A stretch of 41,820 nt of DNA, from assembly GCA_945860095.1 (NCBI GenBank), contig CAMAPP010000010.1:1-41820 (forward strand), written 5' to 3'. The notes beneath the pieces were generated by a model. It saw only the letters and a list, made by a program, of their open reading frames with translations, did not search any database and was not told where the DNA came from. Shown here one piece after another: positions 32,848-40,423 of the stretch (positions within the stretch are counted from its first letter, which is position 1; each line of letters begins with the position of its first letter). A program made the translations under genes and the position numbers. This DNA comes from Rhizobium sp. Q54 (lineage in GTDB: Bacteria; Pseudomonadota; Alphaproteobacteria; CADEGL01).

Positions 32848-34347
32848 CTATGCGGCGTGCGGATTGGGCGCGGGCTCGAAGACCGCGTCCGGCTCGAGGG
32901 GATATGCCGGGCGCGGCCGATTGCGATAGGCAAAGCGCGCGAGATTGGACGCGCACACCCCGGGCGTGTCCACCTCGATGAAGGATTTCGCGACCGCGCC
33001 ATAGGCCGCGCGCCAGGCAATCGCCGATTTGACGACGATGATCCTCTGGCGCGCGGGATCGAGGCCGACGGACAAGAGCTGCCCCGCGTCGAACGGCATG
33101 GTGCGCCGCGTGGTCAGCAGAACGCGCACGCCATCGGCATCGACCACGGCCGCGGCGCCCATCGAGGTTTCGTACCCCGCCATGTACGACCCGACATGGC
33201 GATAACGCGCCTCGGCGAAAGTGCGGCGCACGAATCCGCGCACGCGCACGGGCGGGCCGTGCAAAATGTCGCATTTGCCGCCGACCGGAAAATCGAACGC
33301 CCCGCCCTCGCCCGCGGTCAGTGCCGCGCGCGCCGCCGCCTCGTCCGCGATCACCACGACCGCGTCGCGCGCGCCCTGGGCCAATAGCTCGGCCAGGATC
33401 GCGGTGCCGTCGCCCGCCGAGCCGCCGCCCACATTGTCGGCGGCATCGACCAACACGACCGGACCCTCGCTTGCGGCGATGGCGCGCGCGACCGCCTCGG
33501 GGACCGGCACCAGGCGCGGGCTCAGGTCATGGCGCACATCCCACAGCGCCGCCGCGAGATCGCGCGCGACGTCCTCGGCCTTTCCCGCGTCGTCGCCGTA
33601 CACCAGCACCGAGGCGCCCAATTCCGCGATATCGGAATAGGGAAAGCCCATGGCGATCGAGCCGCACCAGATTCCCGGCCCGTCCTCGGCCGCGTGCAGC
33701 CGGGCATAGACCTCCGAGAGCGGCTTCGTGCCCGAACGCTGGACGATGGGCGCGGTCAGCAACGGCAATTTGACGTGCGCCTTGTGCGGCCGTGCGCCCG
33801 TTTGGATCATGCGGATCAGAAGACGCGCCGCTTCCTCGCCGCGCGCGTGCATATCGGTATGGGGATAGGTGTCGTAGCCGACCAGGACATCGGCGCGCGC
33901 GACCATGCTCGCACCGAGATTGGCGTGATAGTCGAAGGTCGCGGCGATGGGAATGCGCGCGCCGAGCCGCGCGCGCACGATCCCGAGCACATGGGCGTCG
34001 GCATCGGCGATGCCTTCCGCGACGGCCGCGCCGTGCAGCACAAGCAGCACGCCGTCGAAAGGTCCGCCAGAGGCAAGTGCGCGCTCGAAGCTGGCGCAGA
34101 TGTCGTCCAAGGCCGCGCGCGCGATGATGCCCGAAGGCACGGCACCCGCGAACACGGTCGGCACCAGGTCCGCCCCCGCCGCGTGCGTCGCCGCGATCAT
34201 GCCGCTAAGCTCGGTGCCGGTGCCCTGATAGCGCACCAAAATCCCGGCGCCCTCGGCGTATTGATAGGCGCGGAAATCGGCGAGCGTCGTGCGCCCCGCC
34301 GCGAAGGTATTGGTTTCGTGCCAGAGCCCACCCAAGGCGATGCGCAC
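32848..34347 (-). CDS. M81 family metallopeptidase (MlrC-like)
   Basis: Protein of 499 residues related to MlrC, the enzyme that cuts linearised microcystin, and to other M81 hydrolases. N-terminal GGLWHETNTF is the family signature. The zinc site is visible as FDYHAN (Asp139, His141) and His163 in YPHTD. The segment VLVDAADNVGGGSAGDGT near 320-340 is the conserved C-terminal-domain motif. The GTG at 34347 was chosen because GGGAGAG precedes it and the protein then begins VRIALGG; a longer open frame has no family match. It is divergent from the SDR at 34469, with 121 bases between the starts for shared control. M81 genes are common in clusters that degrade amides or peptides. Confidence 0.87.
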   Translation of the reverse strand: MRIALGGLWHETNTFAAGRTTLADFRAYQYAEGAGILVRYQGTGTELSGMIAATHAAGADLVPTVFAGAVPSGIIARAALDDICASFERALASGGPFDGVLLVLHGAAVAEGIADADAHVLGIVRARLGARIPIAATFDYHANLGASMVARADVLVGYDTYPHTDMHARGEEAARLLIRMIQTGARPHKAHVKLPLLTAPIVQRSGTKPLSEVYARLHAAEDGPGIWCGSIAMGFPYSDIAELGASVLVYGDDAGKAEDVARDLAAALWDVRHDLSPRLVPVPEAVARAIAASEGPVVLVDAADNVGGGSAGDGTAILAELLAQGARDAVVVIADEAAARAALTAGEGGAFDFPVGGKCDILHGPPVRVRGFVRRTFAEARYRHVGSYMAGYETSMGAAAVVDADGVRVLLTTRRTMPFDAGQLLSVGLDPARQRIIVVKSAIAWRAAYGAVAKSFIEVDTPGVCASNLARFAYRNRPRPAYPLEPDAVFEPAPNPHAA

Positions 34348-34468
34348 GCGCGCTCTCCCGCTGATCTGCGCGATTCCGGCGGCGATGGTGGCCGGACTGG
34401 GATGCAAAGTCACGCTCCCGCGAACCGCGCCGGCGCCGTATAAACATCGGGCAACAAGGGAGACGGCG

Positions 34469-35218
34469 ATGGCGTGGGACATGGGATTTGCCGGCAAGTC
34501 GGCGGTCGTCACGGGTGCGGGCGGCGGCATGGGTCTCGCCATCGCGCGGGCCCTTCTGGCCGAGGGCGCGCGCGTGGCCGCGCTCGACGTAAAGGCCAAG
34601 CCCGAGGGCATCGACGATGCGCTTTACCTGCAAGGCGATATCGCGGACGAGGGCTTCGTCGCCGATGCCGTCGCGCGCGCGGCAGCGGCCGCCGGGCGCA
34701 TCGACCATCTGGTGAACGCCGCGGGCGTGCTGTGGTTCGACCGCGACAAATCGGCCATCGACATGGACATGTCCGATTGGGACCGGGTGTTCGCGATCAA
34801 TCTCAAGGGCGCCGTGCACGCGACGCGCCAGGCGGTGCCGCGCATGGCGCGCGCGGGCGGCGGCGCGATCGTGCATTTCGCGACCATCCAATGCCTGCGC
34901 GGCGACACCAAACCCCAGGACGCCTATCAGGCGTCGAAGGCGGGCTTGGTCGCGTTCTCCAAATCCATCGCCGTCCAGTTCGCGGGCGCGCATATCCGCT
35001 CGAACACGATTTGCCCCGGCCCCACTCTCACCCCCATGCAAGCGCGCTGGGACGAAAATCCCCAGGCGCAGGCGCGCGCGGCCTCGGGTATTCCGCTCGG
35101 CCGTCTGGGCACCGCCGAGGATCAGGCCAATGCCTGTTTGTTTCTGCTCTCCCCGCGCGCGTCCTTCATCACGGGAACCGAGCTCGTCGTCGATGGCGGG
35201 CGCCTCGCCCTGCCTTAG
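34469..35218 (+). CDS. SDR family oxidoreductase
   Basis: Short-chain dehydrogenase of 249 residues with TGAGGGMG near 15-22. NAAG stands at the NNAG position. The catalytic Tyr and Lys are in AYQASKAGL, and the C-terminus reads ASFITGTELVVDGGRL. The ATG follows AAGGGAG at 34457 by about seven bases. ALDVK after beta-strand 2 predicts NAD. It is divergent from the M81-M24 pair and is followed 71 bases later by a cupin gene on the same strand, so a shared pathway is plausible. The substrate is unknown. Confidence 0.87.
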   Translation: MAWDMGFAGKSAVVTGAGGGMGLAIARALLAEGARVAALDVKAKPEGIDDALYLQGDIADEGFVADAVARAAAAAGRIDHLVNAAGVLWFDRDKSAIDMDMSDWDRVFAINLKGAVHATRQAVPRMARAGGGAIVHFATIQCLRGDTKPQDAYQASKAGLVAFSKSIAVQFAGAHIRSNTICPGPTLTPMQARWDENPQAQARAASGIPLGRLGTAEDQANACLFLLSPRASFITGTELVVDGGRLALP

Positions 35219-35289
35219 GGCGAGGCGGATGGACCAAGCCGGTCGCCGCGCCTAAGGTTGCGGCCCCAGATCCGGTCGGGAGGCGTTCG

Positions 35290-35640
35290 ATGGGCGAAGT
35301 GCGTTGCTTCAAGAAGGGCGAAGGAAAGTGGGAATACTGGAAGGGCGTGGAAGGCACGCGCATCGCGCGGCTCATCGGTAGCCATCTCAGCTCGACCATG
35401 GGTGCCGGCATTCTCGAAATCGAGAAGACCAAGATCCCCTCGACCATCGATTACGACGAGATCGTGGTGATTCTTTCGGGTCAGTTCCGCTCGCAAAGCG
35501 GCGAAAAGACATTCGAATGCGGCCCCGGCGACGTGCTGTGGATTCCCGCGAACACGACCTTCACGCTCGAAACCGACAGCAAGGCGACCATATTCTATGC
35601 CCGCGTACCGATGGACAAGACGCAGCCCGGCATGGCGTGA
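35290..35640 (+). CDS. EutQ-like cupin protein
   Basis: Single cupin domain of 116 residues. The pattern IDYDEIVVILSGQFRSQSGE with FECGPGDVLWIPANT is the one seen in EutQ-type cupins, where the middle segment DEIxxVLSG contains acidic residues instead of the classical His-rich metal site. EutQ proteins are acetate kinases of ethanolamine utilisation, but short EutQ-like cupins occur widely without eut genes, and none are in this window. The ATG has GGGAGG seven bases before. Its 3' end overlaps by 44 bases the possible start of the YqgE-like gene in another frame. Confidence 0.82.
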   Translation: MGEVRCFKKGEGKWEYWKGVEGTRIARLIGSHLSSTMGAGILEIEKTKIPSTIDYDEIVVILSGQFRSQSGEKTFECGPGDVLWIPANTTFTLETDSKATIFYARVPMDKTQPGMA

Positions 35641-36343
35641 GTTTGCTTTCGCGGCGCTCGTTCTCGCGGTCGCGGCGGGCGCGGCGTTCGTCACGGCGGG
35701 CGTTCGCATGCGCGTGGCGCGCGCGGCGCAAGATGCGGGACCCGCGCTCGGCACCTCGCTCGCCGGACACATGCTGGTGGCCTCGCCCCACATGCGCGAT
35801 CCACGCTTCACCCAAACCGTGATCTTCATGGTGCGCCACGACGAAACCGGCGCCATGGGTCTCGTCGTCAACCGCCCCGTCGGGCGCGCCGCGATCGGGG
35901 CGTTGGCGCAAGATTTCGGCCTGACCATTCAGCCGGGCATCGTCGCGCCGAGCACGGGTTCCCTGATCGTGCACACGGGCGGTCCCGTCGAGCCTTTTCT
36001 CGGCTTCGTGCTCCATAGCTCGGAATACGGCCGGTCCTCGGAATATGGCCAGTCTTCGGAATACGGCCGATCCCCAGAATACAGGTGGCCGGCGACGTTC
36101 AAGGTGATCGAAGGCTTTTCGTTCACCGCCGACCCCGCCATCCTAGCCGCGATCGCCGACGGCACGGGACCCAAGCGCGCGCTGTTCGCCTTCGGCTATG
36201 CCGGCTGGGGACCGGGCCAGCTCGAGGGCGAGATCGCGCGCGCCGATTGGCTGATCGCGCCCGCCGACGCGGAAATCGTGTTCGATGCGGCCTACGACAA
36301 CAAGTGGCGGCGCGCGACCGAGCGCCGGGCGATCGCGCTGTGA
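35597..36343 (+). CDS. YqgE/AlgH (UPF0301) family protein with N-terminal hydrophobic extension
   Basis: The family core is unmistakable: LAGHMLVASPHMRDPRFTQ, ETGAMGLVVNRPVGR, HTGGPVEP and FAFGYAGWGPGQLEGEI. From the ATG at 35597 the protein has 248 residues and begins with WTRRSPAWR and a hydrophobic helix (about 15-37), as in a signal peptide or anchor. YqgE proteins normally begin directly at the core. The ATG at 35708 (after the helix) gives 211 residues and is the alternative start, with a poor ribosome site in either case. An in-frame 18-base repeat adds SSEYGR-type units near residues 141-164, where other members have a short HSPDY turn. YqgE function is unknown. Confidence 0.85.
   Translation: MPAYRWTRRSPAWREFAFAALVLAVAAGAAFVTAGVRMRVARAAQDAGPALGTSLAGHMLVASPHMRDPRFTQTVIFMVRHDETGAMGLVVNRPVGRAAIGALAQDFGLTIQPGIVAPSTGSLIVHTGGPVEPFLGFVLHSSEYGRSSEYGQSSEYGRSPEYRWPATFKVIEGFSFTADPAILAAIADGTGPKRALFAFGYAGWGPGQLEGEIARADWLIAPADAEIVFDAAYDNKWRRATERRAIAL
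36017..36088 (+). repeat. in-frame 18-base minisatellite in the yqgE-like gene
   Basis: Four units (type TCCTCGGAATATGGCCAG) start at 36017, 36035, 36053 and 36071 and encode SSEYGR, SSEYGQ, SSEYGR and SPEYRW. The unit length keeps the reading frame. The core GGAATACGG is close to that of the mutL linker repeat. Confidence 0.85.
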
Positions 36344-36470
36344 GCCAAGATGGCGGCGCCATTGACGCGATTGAAGGCCGGACGCCCGGCGCGGCCGGAT
36401 TCCTCGACGAGCCGCGCGCGCGCCGCGCATGCCATGGGTGCGAGCATTCGGGCGACGGGGTGCCGCGCAA

Positions 36471-36530
36471 GCCCGGGACCGGCGCTCGGGCCGGGACCGG
36501 CGCTCGGGCCGCGACCGGCGCTTGGGCCGC
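36471..36530. repeat. three-copy 18-base tandem repeat
   Basis: Units of the type GCCGGGACCGGCGCTCGG occupy the gap before the SDR gene at 36553. The remaining gap (36344-36470) shows no recognisable gene or site. Confidence 0.8.
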
Positions 36531-36552
36531 ACAACGCTAGGGAGAACCGCCC

Positions 36553-37326
36553 ATGTCCGTATCGCAATCCACGCTGCTTTCGGGCCGCGTCGCCCTTGTC
36601 ACCGGCTCGGGGCGCGGCATGGGCCGGGCCCATGCCTTGGCGCTCGCCGAACGCGGCGCGGATGTCGTCGTGCACGACATCCTGGCGGACGAGGCCGAGG
36701 AAACCGGCCGCCTGGTGCGCGCGACGGGCCGGCGCGCCCATGTCGAGATCGCCGACATCACCGATCCGGCGGCGATGCGCGCGGCTGTCGCGCGCGCGGC
36801 GGCGGCCTTGGGAACCATCGACATCCTCGTCAACAATGCGGGCATTCCCGCCGAGCGCACCGGCATCGAGGGTGTGGACGAAGCCATCTTTGCGCGCATC
36901 TTCGCCGTGCACGTCAAAGGCACGTTTTTCACGACGCAAGCCGCGGTACCGGGCATGAAGGAAAAGGGCGGGGGCAAGATCGTCAATGTCTCGTCGATGT
37001 GGGGCCAGACCGGCCATAGCCACGGTGCCGCCTATTGCTCGGCGAAAGCGGCCATTCTCGGCATGACGAAATCCTGGGCCAAGGAATTCGCGCCGTGGAA
37101 GATCACGGTCAACGCCATTGCGCCCGGCGGCGTGGTGACCGAACCCGTGCTGAAGAAGGGCGGGATGGAATACGTGCGCAAGGCCGCCGAGGCCGTGCCG
37201 TTGAAGCGCTACGCCATGCCCGAGGAAATCGCCCATGCGGTCGCCTTCCTCGCCTCGCCCGAAGCCGATTTCATCACCGGCCAGGTGATGGCGCTGAACG
37301 GCGGACAGGTCATCGTCGGCTTCTGA
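36553..37326 (+). CDS. SDR family oxidoreductase (FabG-like)
   Basis: Short-chain dehydrogenase of 257 residues with TGSGRGMG near 17-24, NNAG near 95, the catalytic AYCSAKAAI (Tyr and Lys) and a C-terminal FITGQVMALNGGQVIVGF. It is a close relative of the SDR at 30232. The ATG is preceded by TAGGGAG at about 36539. HDILADEAE after beta-strand 2 predicts NAD. The final twelve codons and stop are repeated 116 bases downstream as part of a duplicated convergent intergenic region. Confidence 0.88.
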   Translation: MSVSQSTLLSGRVALVTGSGRGMGRAHALALAERGADVVVHDILADEAEETGRLVRATGRRAHVEIADITDPAAMRAAVARAAAALGTIDILVNNAGIPAERTGIEGVDEAIFARIFAVHVKGTFFTTQAAVPGMKEKGGGKIVNVSSMWGQTGHSHGAAYCSAKAAILGMTKSWAKEFAPWKITVNAIAPGGVVTEPVLKKGGMEYVRKAAEAVPLKRYAMPEEIAHAVAFLASPEADFITGQVMALNGGQVIVGF

Positions 37327-37536
37327 GCGCCCAGGATTGGAACGTCCGGATTGGAACGCCCCCAATCGGGCGCCCGGCCTGGCATGCGGCGCGACCTTAT
37401 TTGATGGCGCTGAACGGCGGCCAGGTCATCGTCGGTTTCTGAGCGCCCGTGATTGGAGCGCCCGGGATTGTTGGAACGTCCGGATTCGAACGCCCCAAAC
37501 CGGGCGCCCGGCCCGGCATGCGGCGCGACCTTATTT
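37287..37536. repeat. tandem duplication of a gene-end junction, about 116 bases
   Basis: Copy 1 (37287-37402) starts in the last codons of the SDR gene and ends GCGACCTTATTT. Copy 2 (37403-37536) begins with the same GATGGCGCTGAACGG, repeats the MALNGGQVIVGF-stop coding end and also ends GCGACCTTATTT, which holds the stop codon of the minus-strand PA14-like gene. Copy 2 has an extra unit of about 18 bases (type AGCGCCCGGGATTGTTGG). Several substitutions separate the copies, so it is not brand new. Confidence 0.88.
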
Positions 37537-38121
37537 CAGGTGGGCGAGCGCGTCGGCCGGCACGGTTTCTTCCTTGCCGCCCGGCGCCGTCCAGACCAAA
37601 CGCAGGGCCGATGTGCCCTTTTTCTGGAAATAGTCGAGCGCCAGCGGATACCAGCCGGGCGAAGGAACCGAGACGCCCAAGGGAGGCGACCAGGTATCGG
37701 CGTGGATGCCCGGGTCTTCGTGCAGAACCGTGCCGCCGATGCCGAGCTTCACGCCGTCGTTCGAAAGAATCCTGAGCGTGTAGCTTCCCGCGGCCGGAAA
37801 CTTGATGAAGCCCGAGATCTGCGCGCCAACCCCCGTCGCGGTGCCCGAAGTCAGCACCGGGCCCGAATCGGTCTTGTGATCGAGAGTCTTGATCGGCTCG
37901 CCGGGCTTGCCTTTGCCGAGACGCACCACGTCCTTCACGTTCTCGAACATGAAGAAGGAATAGACGACCGCGAGGCCGGGCTTCAACTTGTCCGCGGCGG
38001 GCTGGGGATTGGCGGGCTTGAGCGCGACGGCGTCCGTCGCCGCGACCGGGCCGCACGAAATGACGGCTAGCGCCGCCGCCAGCACAACCGATGTCCAGAT
38101 GTTTTTTCTCACGACCGTCAT
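37531..38121 (-). CDS. secreted PA14-like domain protein, possible lipoprotein
   Basis: Protein of 196 residues with an N-terminal signal: basic VVRKN, hydrophobic VVLAAALAV and then VISCG, which fits a lipobox with Cys about 23. The mature part resembles a PA14 carbohydrate-binding beta-sandwich: SGFIKFPAAGSYTLRILSND with GVKLGIGGTVL and GWYPLALDYFQKKGTSALRL. PA14 domains bind sugars on the cell surface or in the periplasm. GGAGG touches the ATG at 38121, so the GTG at 38112, nine bases beyond it, may be the real start. It converges with the SDR gene, and its stop codon lies in the duplicated junction. Confidence 0.8.
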   Translation of the reverse strand: MTVVRKNIWTSVVLAAALAVISCGPVAATDAVALKPANPQPAADKLKPGLAVVYSFFMFENVKDVVRLGKGKPGEPIKTLDHKTDSGPVLTSGTATGVGAQISGFIKFPAAGSYTLRILSNDGVKLGIGGTVLHEDPGIHADTWSPPLGVSVPSPGWYPLALDYFQKKGTSALRLVWTAPGGKEETVPADALAHLK

Positions 38122-38160
38122 CCTCCGATTCGCCGAATCCCAAATTTTGATCGACCGCAG

Positions 38161-39270
38161 TCAATCGAACGCGATCACTTGACGCGTGTCGAAGCCGCGC
38201 TCGAGCGCGCGGAACGCCGCGTTGATGTCCTCGAGCGCGACCGTCTTGCCAACGAGGGCGTCGAGCGGCAAGCGGCCCGAATCGTAGAGGCCGAGAATGC
38301 GGATGAAATCCTGCTCGGGCACGGCGCCGCCGTAATGGCTGCCGACGATGCGTTTCTGCTGGCCCATGAGCGCGCGCGCGGCGGGCAGGGTGAAGGCCTC
38401 GCCGCGCGGCGCTTGGCCGACGAGCGCGACGATGCCGCCGCCGCGAATGGACAGGACGGCCTGCTCGAAGGCCGCCGATTTTCCGATACATTCGAGCGCG
38501 GCGTCCGCGCCCCGTCCATGGGTAAGCTGGCGCACCGCGTCGGGCACGTCCGGAACTTCCTTGGGATTGATGTAATGGGTGGCGCCGAAGCGCGTTCCGA
38601 CCTCGCCCTTGCGCGGATTGGGATCGACGACGATGAGGGTTTCCGCGCCCGAGAGCTTGGCGCCCATGAGCGCCGACAGCCCCACCCCACCCAGGCCCCA
38701 GATCGCCACCGAATCGCCCGGGCGCACCCGGCAATCGTTGACCGCGGCGCCGAAACCCGTGGTGACCGCGCAGCCGACGAGCGCCGCGACGTTCGCGGGA
38801 ATGGACGAAGAAATCGGCACCACGCCCGATTCCGGCATGATGCAGTATTCGGCGAAGGAGGATTGGGTGGTGAAGTGATGGACGACGCGCCCGTCGGCCA
38901 GGCGCAGGCGCGAGGTGCCGTCCCACATGACGCCGTTCGACGCCGCGCGGCCGTACACCTCGCACTGGGTGGGCAGGCGCGCCTGGCAGTAAAAACAGCG
39001 CCCGCACGACGGCGCCCACGAGAGCACGACGTGATCGCCCTTTTTCACCCGGTCCACGCCCGACCCGATCTTTTCGACGACGCCTGCGGCCTCGTGGCCG
39101 AGGATGCAGGGCAATTTGAGCGCGCCCTTGCCCTGCCAGGTCGAAAGATCGCTGTGGCACACCCCGGCGGCGGTCACGCGCACCATGACCTCGCCGTGCT
39201 TGGGGCCGTCGATGGTCACGTTTTCGATGACCATGTCCTTCCCCGCTTCGTACATCACGGCGGCTTTCAT
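38161..39270 (-). CDS. zinc-dependent alcohol dehydrogenase, class III-like
   Basis: Medium-chain dehydrogenase of 369 residues. Catalytic zinc ligands are in GVCHSD (Cys about 38) and GHEAAGVVE (His about 58). The structural zinc is held by the four cysteines of CGRCFYCQARLPTQC. The NAD-binding motif is GLGGVGLSALMG near 178. The closest families are class III alcohol dehydrogenases and mycothiol/NDMA-dependent types (the segment HHFTTQSSFAEYC is typical of both). The ATG at 39270 has GGGAG eight bases before. It would oxidise alcohols or formaldehyde adducts in this catabolic region. The PA14-like gene follows 39 bases downstream. Confidence 0.9.
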   Translation of the reverse strand: MKAAVMYEAGKDMVIENVTIDGPKHGEVMVRVTAAGVCHSDLSTWQGKGALKLPCILGHEAAGVVEKIGSGVDRVKKGDHVVLSWAPSCGRCFYCQARLPTQCEVYGRAASNGVMWDGTSRLRLADGRVVHHFTTQSSFAEYCIMPESGVVPISSSIPANVAALVGCAVTTGFGAAVNDCRVRPGDSVAIWGLGGVGLSALMGAKLSGAETLIVVDPNPRKGEVGTRFGATHYINPKEVPDVPDAVRQLTHGRGADAALECIGKSAAFEQAVLSIRGGGIVALVGQAPRGEAFTLPAARALMGQQKRIVGSHYGGAVPEQDFIRILGLYDSGRLPLDALVGKTVALEDINAAFRALERGFDTRQVIAFD

Positions 39271-39314
39271 GCGGCAACTCCCGGTATGTCGCGCACGACG
39301 ATAGCCCCGGCCCC

Positions 39315-39419
39315 GCATCGCTTCAACCGGGGCCGCTTCAACCGGGCCGCTTCAACCGGGGGCGCTTCTACCGGACCGCTTCAACCGGGAGCGCTTCTAC
39401 CGGGCCGCTTCAACCGGGC
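39315..39419. repeat. seven-copy 14-17-base minisatellite
   Basis: Seven units of the type CCGCTTCAACCGGG, two of them with TCTACCGG, fill the gap between the divergent alcohol dehydrogenase and phytanoyl-CoA dioxygenase genes, where promoters of both should lie. Confidence 0.88.
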
Positions 39420-39480
39420 GGCGAACGGTGTAGGATGCGCCTCTCGACGCCTTGGGACACGCGCCAAACGCGAGAACACG

Positions 39481-40353
39481 ATGGCCGCGCTCGCACCCGC
39501 CCAAATCGACGCCTATCGCCGCGACGGCTTTCTCGTGGCCTCGGGCGCCGCACGACCCGCGGATTTCGCGGCCATGCGCGCCGAACTCGACGCTTGGGTC
39601 GAGGACAGCCGGGCGCGCACCGCGAATTACGGCGAAACCCAGATGGGCACGCCGCGTTTCGATCTCGAACCCGGCCATGACGCGGCGAAGCCGCGTCTGA
39701 GGCGCGTGAACAATCCGGCCGAAATCTCCGAAACCTATCGCGCCGTCGCCTTCGACGGCCCCTTGGCCGACATGGCCTCGGACCTGCTCGGTCCCGACGT
39801 CAAATTTCTTCACGGCAAGATCAATCTCAAGTTGCCGGGCACCGCGACGCGGGTCGATTACCACCAGGATTTCGCCTATGTGCCGCACACCAACGACGAC
39901 GTGACGACCGCGCTTGTGATGCTCGACGACATGACGGAGCGGAACGGTTGCCTCATGGTCGTGCCGGGCTCGCACCGCGAGGGCCAGGCGAGTCTGTGGG
40001 ACGGCGCGCGCTTCACGGGCGCGGTTTCGGCGGCCAAGGCCGTGGACTGCGCGCGGCGCGCCGTGCCCATTCACGGGCGGGCGGGCGATGTGTGCATCAT
40101 GCACGCGAAACTCCTGCACGGCTCGGAGCCCAATGCCTCGGCGGCGCCGCGCCGCCTGTATATCTGCATGTATTCCGCCGCCGACGCCTTCCTGCTCCAG
40201 CGCAACTCGCTGCCCAACCGCTTCGAGGGCGCCGTCGTGCGCGGTAACGCCTCGCGCCGCGCACGGCTCGATCCCGGCCGCGTCGAACTGCCCGCCCCGT
40301 TCGACGGCGCTTCGTTCTTCCAAGTGCAGGAAGACGGCGCGCGGCCCGCCTAG
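39481..40353 (+). CDS. phytanoyl-CoA dioxygenase (PhyH) family protein
   Basis: Fe(II)/2-oxoglutarate-dependent oxygenase of 290 residues. The iron site is YHQDFAYVPH (His-x-Asp) with the distal His in LLHGSEPN, and Arg in RRLYICMY for 2-oxoglutarate. N-terminal QIDAYRRDGFLVASG is typical of PhyH. Such enzymes hydroxylate acyl-CoAs or other small molecules such as ectoine, but the ectoine hydroxylase signature was not recognised. A longer open frame passes through the minisatellite upstream; the ATG at 39481 fits the domain start. Its TAG stop lies in the first unit of a perfect 22-base repeat. Confidence 0.9.
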   Translation: MAALAPAQIDAYRRDGFLVASGAARPADFAAMRAELDAWVEDSRARTANYGETQMGTPRFDLEPGHDAAKPRLRRVNNPAEISETYRAVAFDGPLADMASDLLGPDVKFLHGKINLKLPGTATRVDYHQDFAYVPHTNDDVTTALVMLDDMTERNGCLMVVPGSHREGQASLWDGARFTGAVSAAKAVDCARRAVPIHGRAGDVCIMHAKLLHGSEPNASAAPRRLYICMYSAADAFLLQRNSLPNRFEGAVVRGNASRRARLDPGRVELPAPFDGASFFQVQEDGARPA

Positions 40354-40410
40354 CTCCCGTTAACCGCCCGCCTAGCTCCCGTTAACCGCCCGCCTAGCTC
40401 CCGTTAACCG
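40345..40410. repeat. perfect three-copy 22-base repeat over a stop codon
   Basis: Three identical units (CCCGCCTAGCTCCCGTTAAC plus CG) at 40345, 40367 and 40389. The first includes the final codons and TAG stop of the dioxygenase gene, and the third ends 13 bases before the MscS start. Perfect identity means a very recent event. Each unit carries TTAACC. Confidence 0.95.
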
Positions 40411-40423
40411 AAAGTCCGCCCGC

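Noticed and set aside
36344-36540. Short plus-strand open frame after the yqgE-like gene
   Set aside because: Composition follows the 18-base repeat; no ribosome site or family resemblance.
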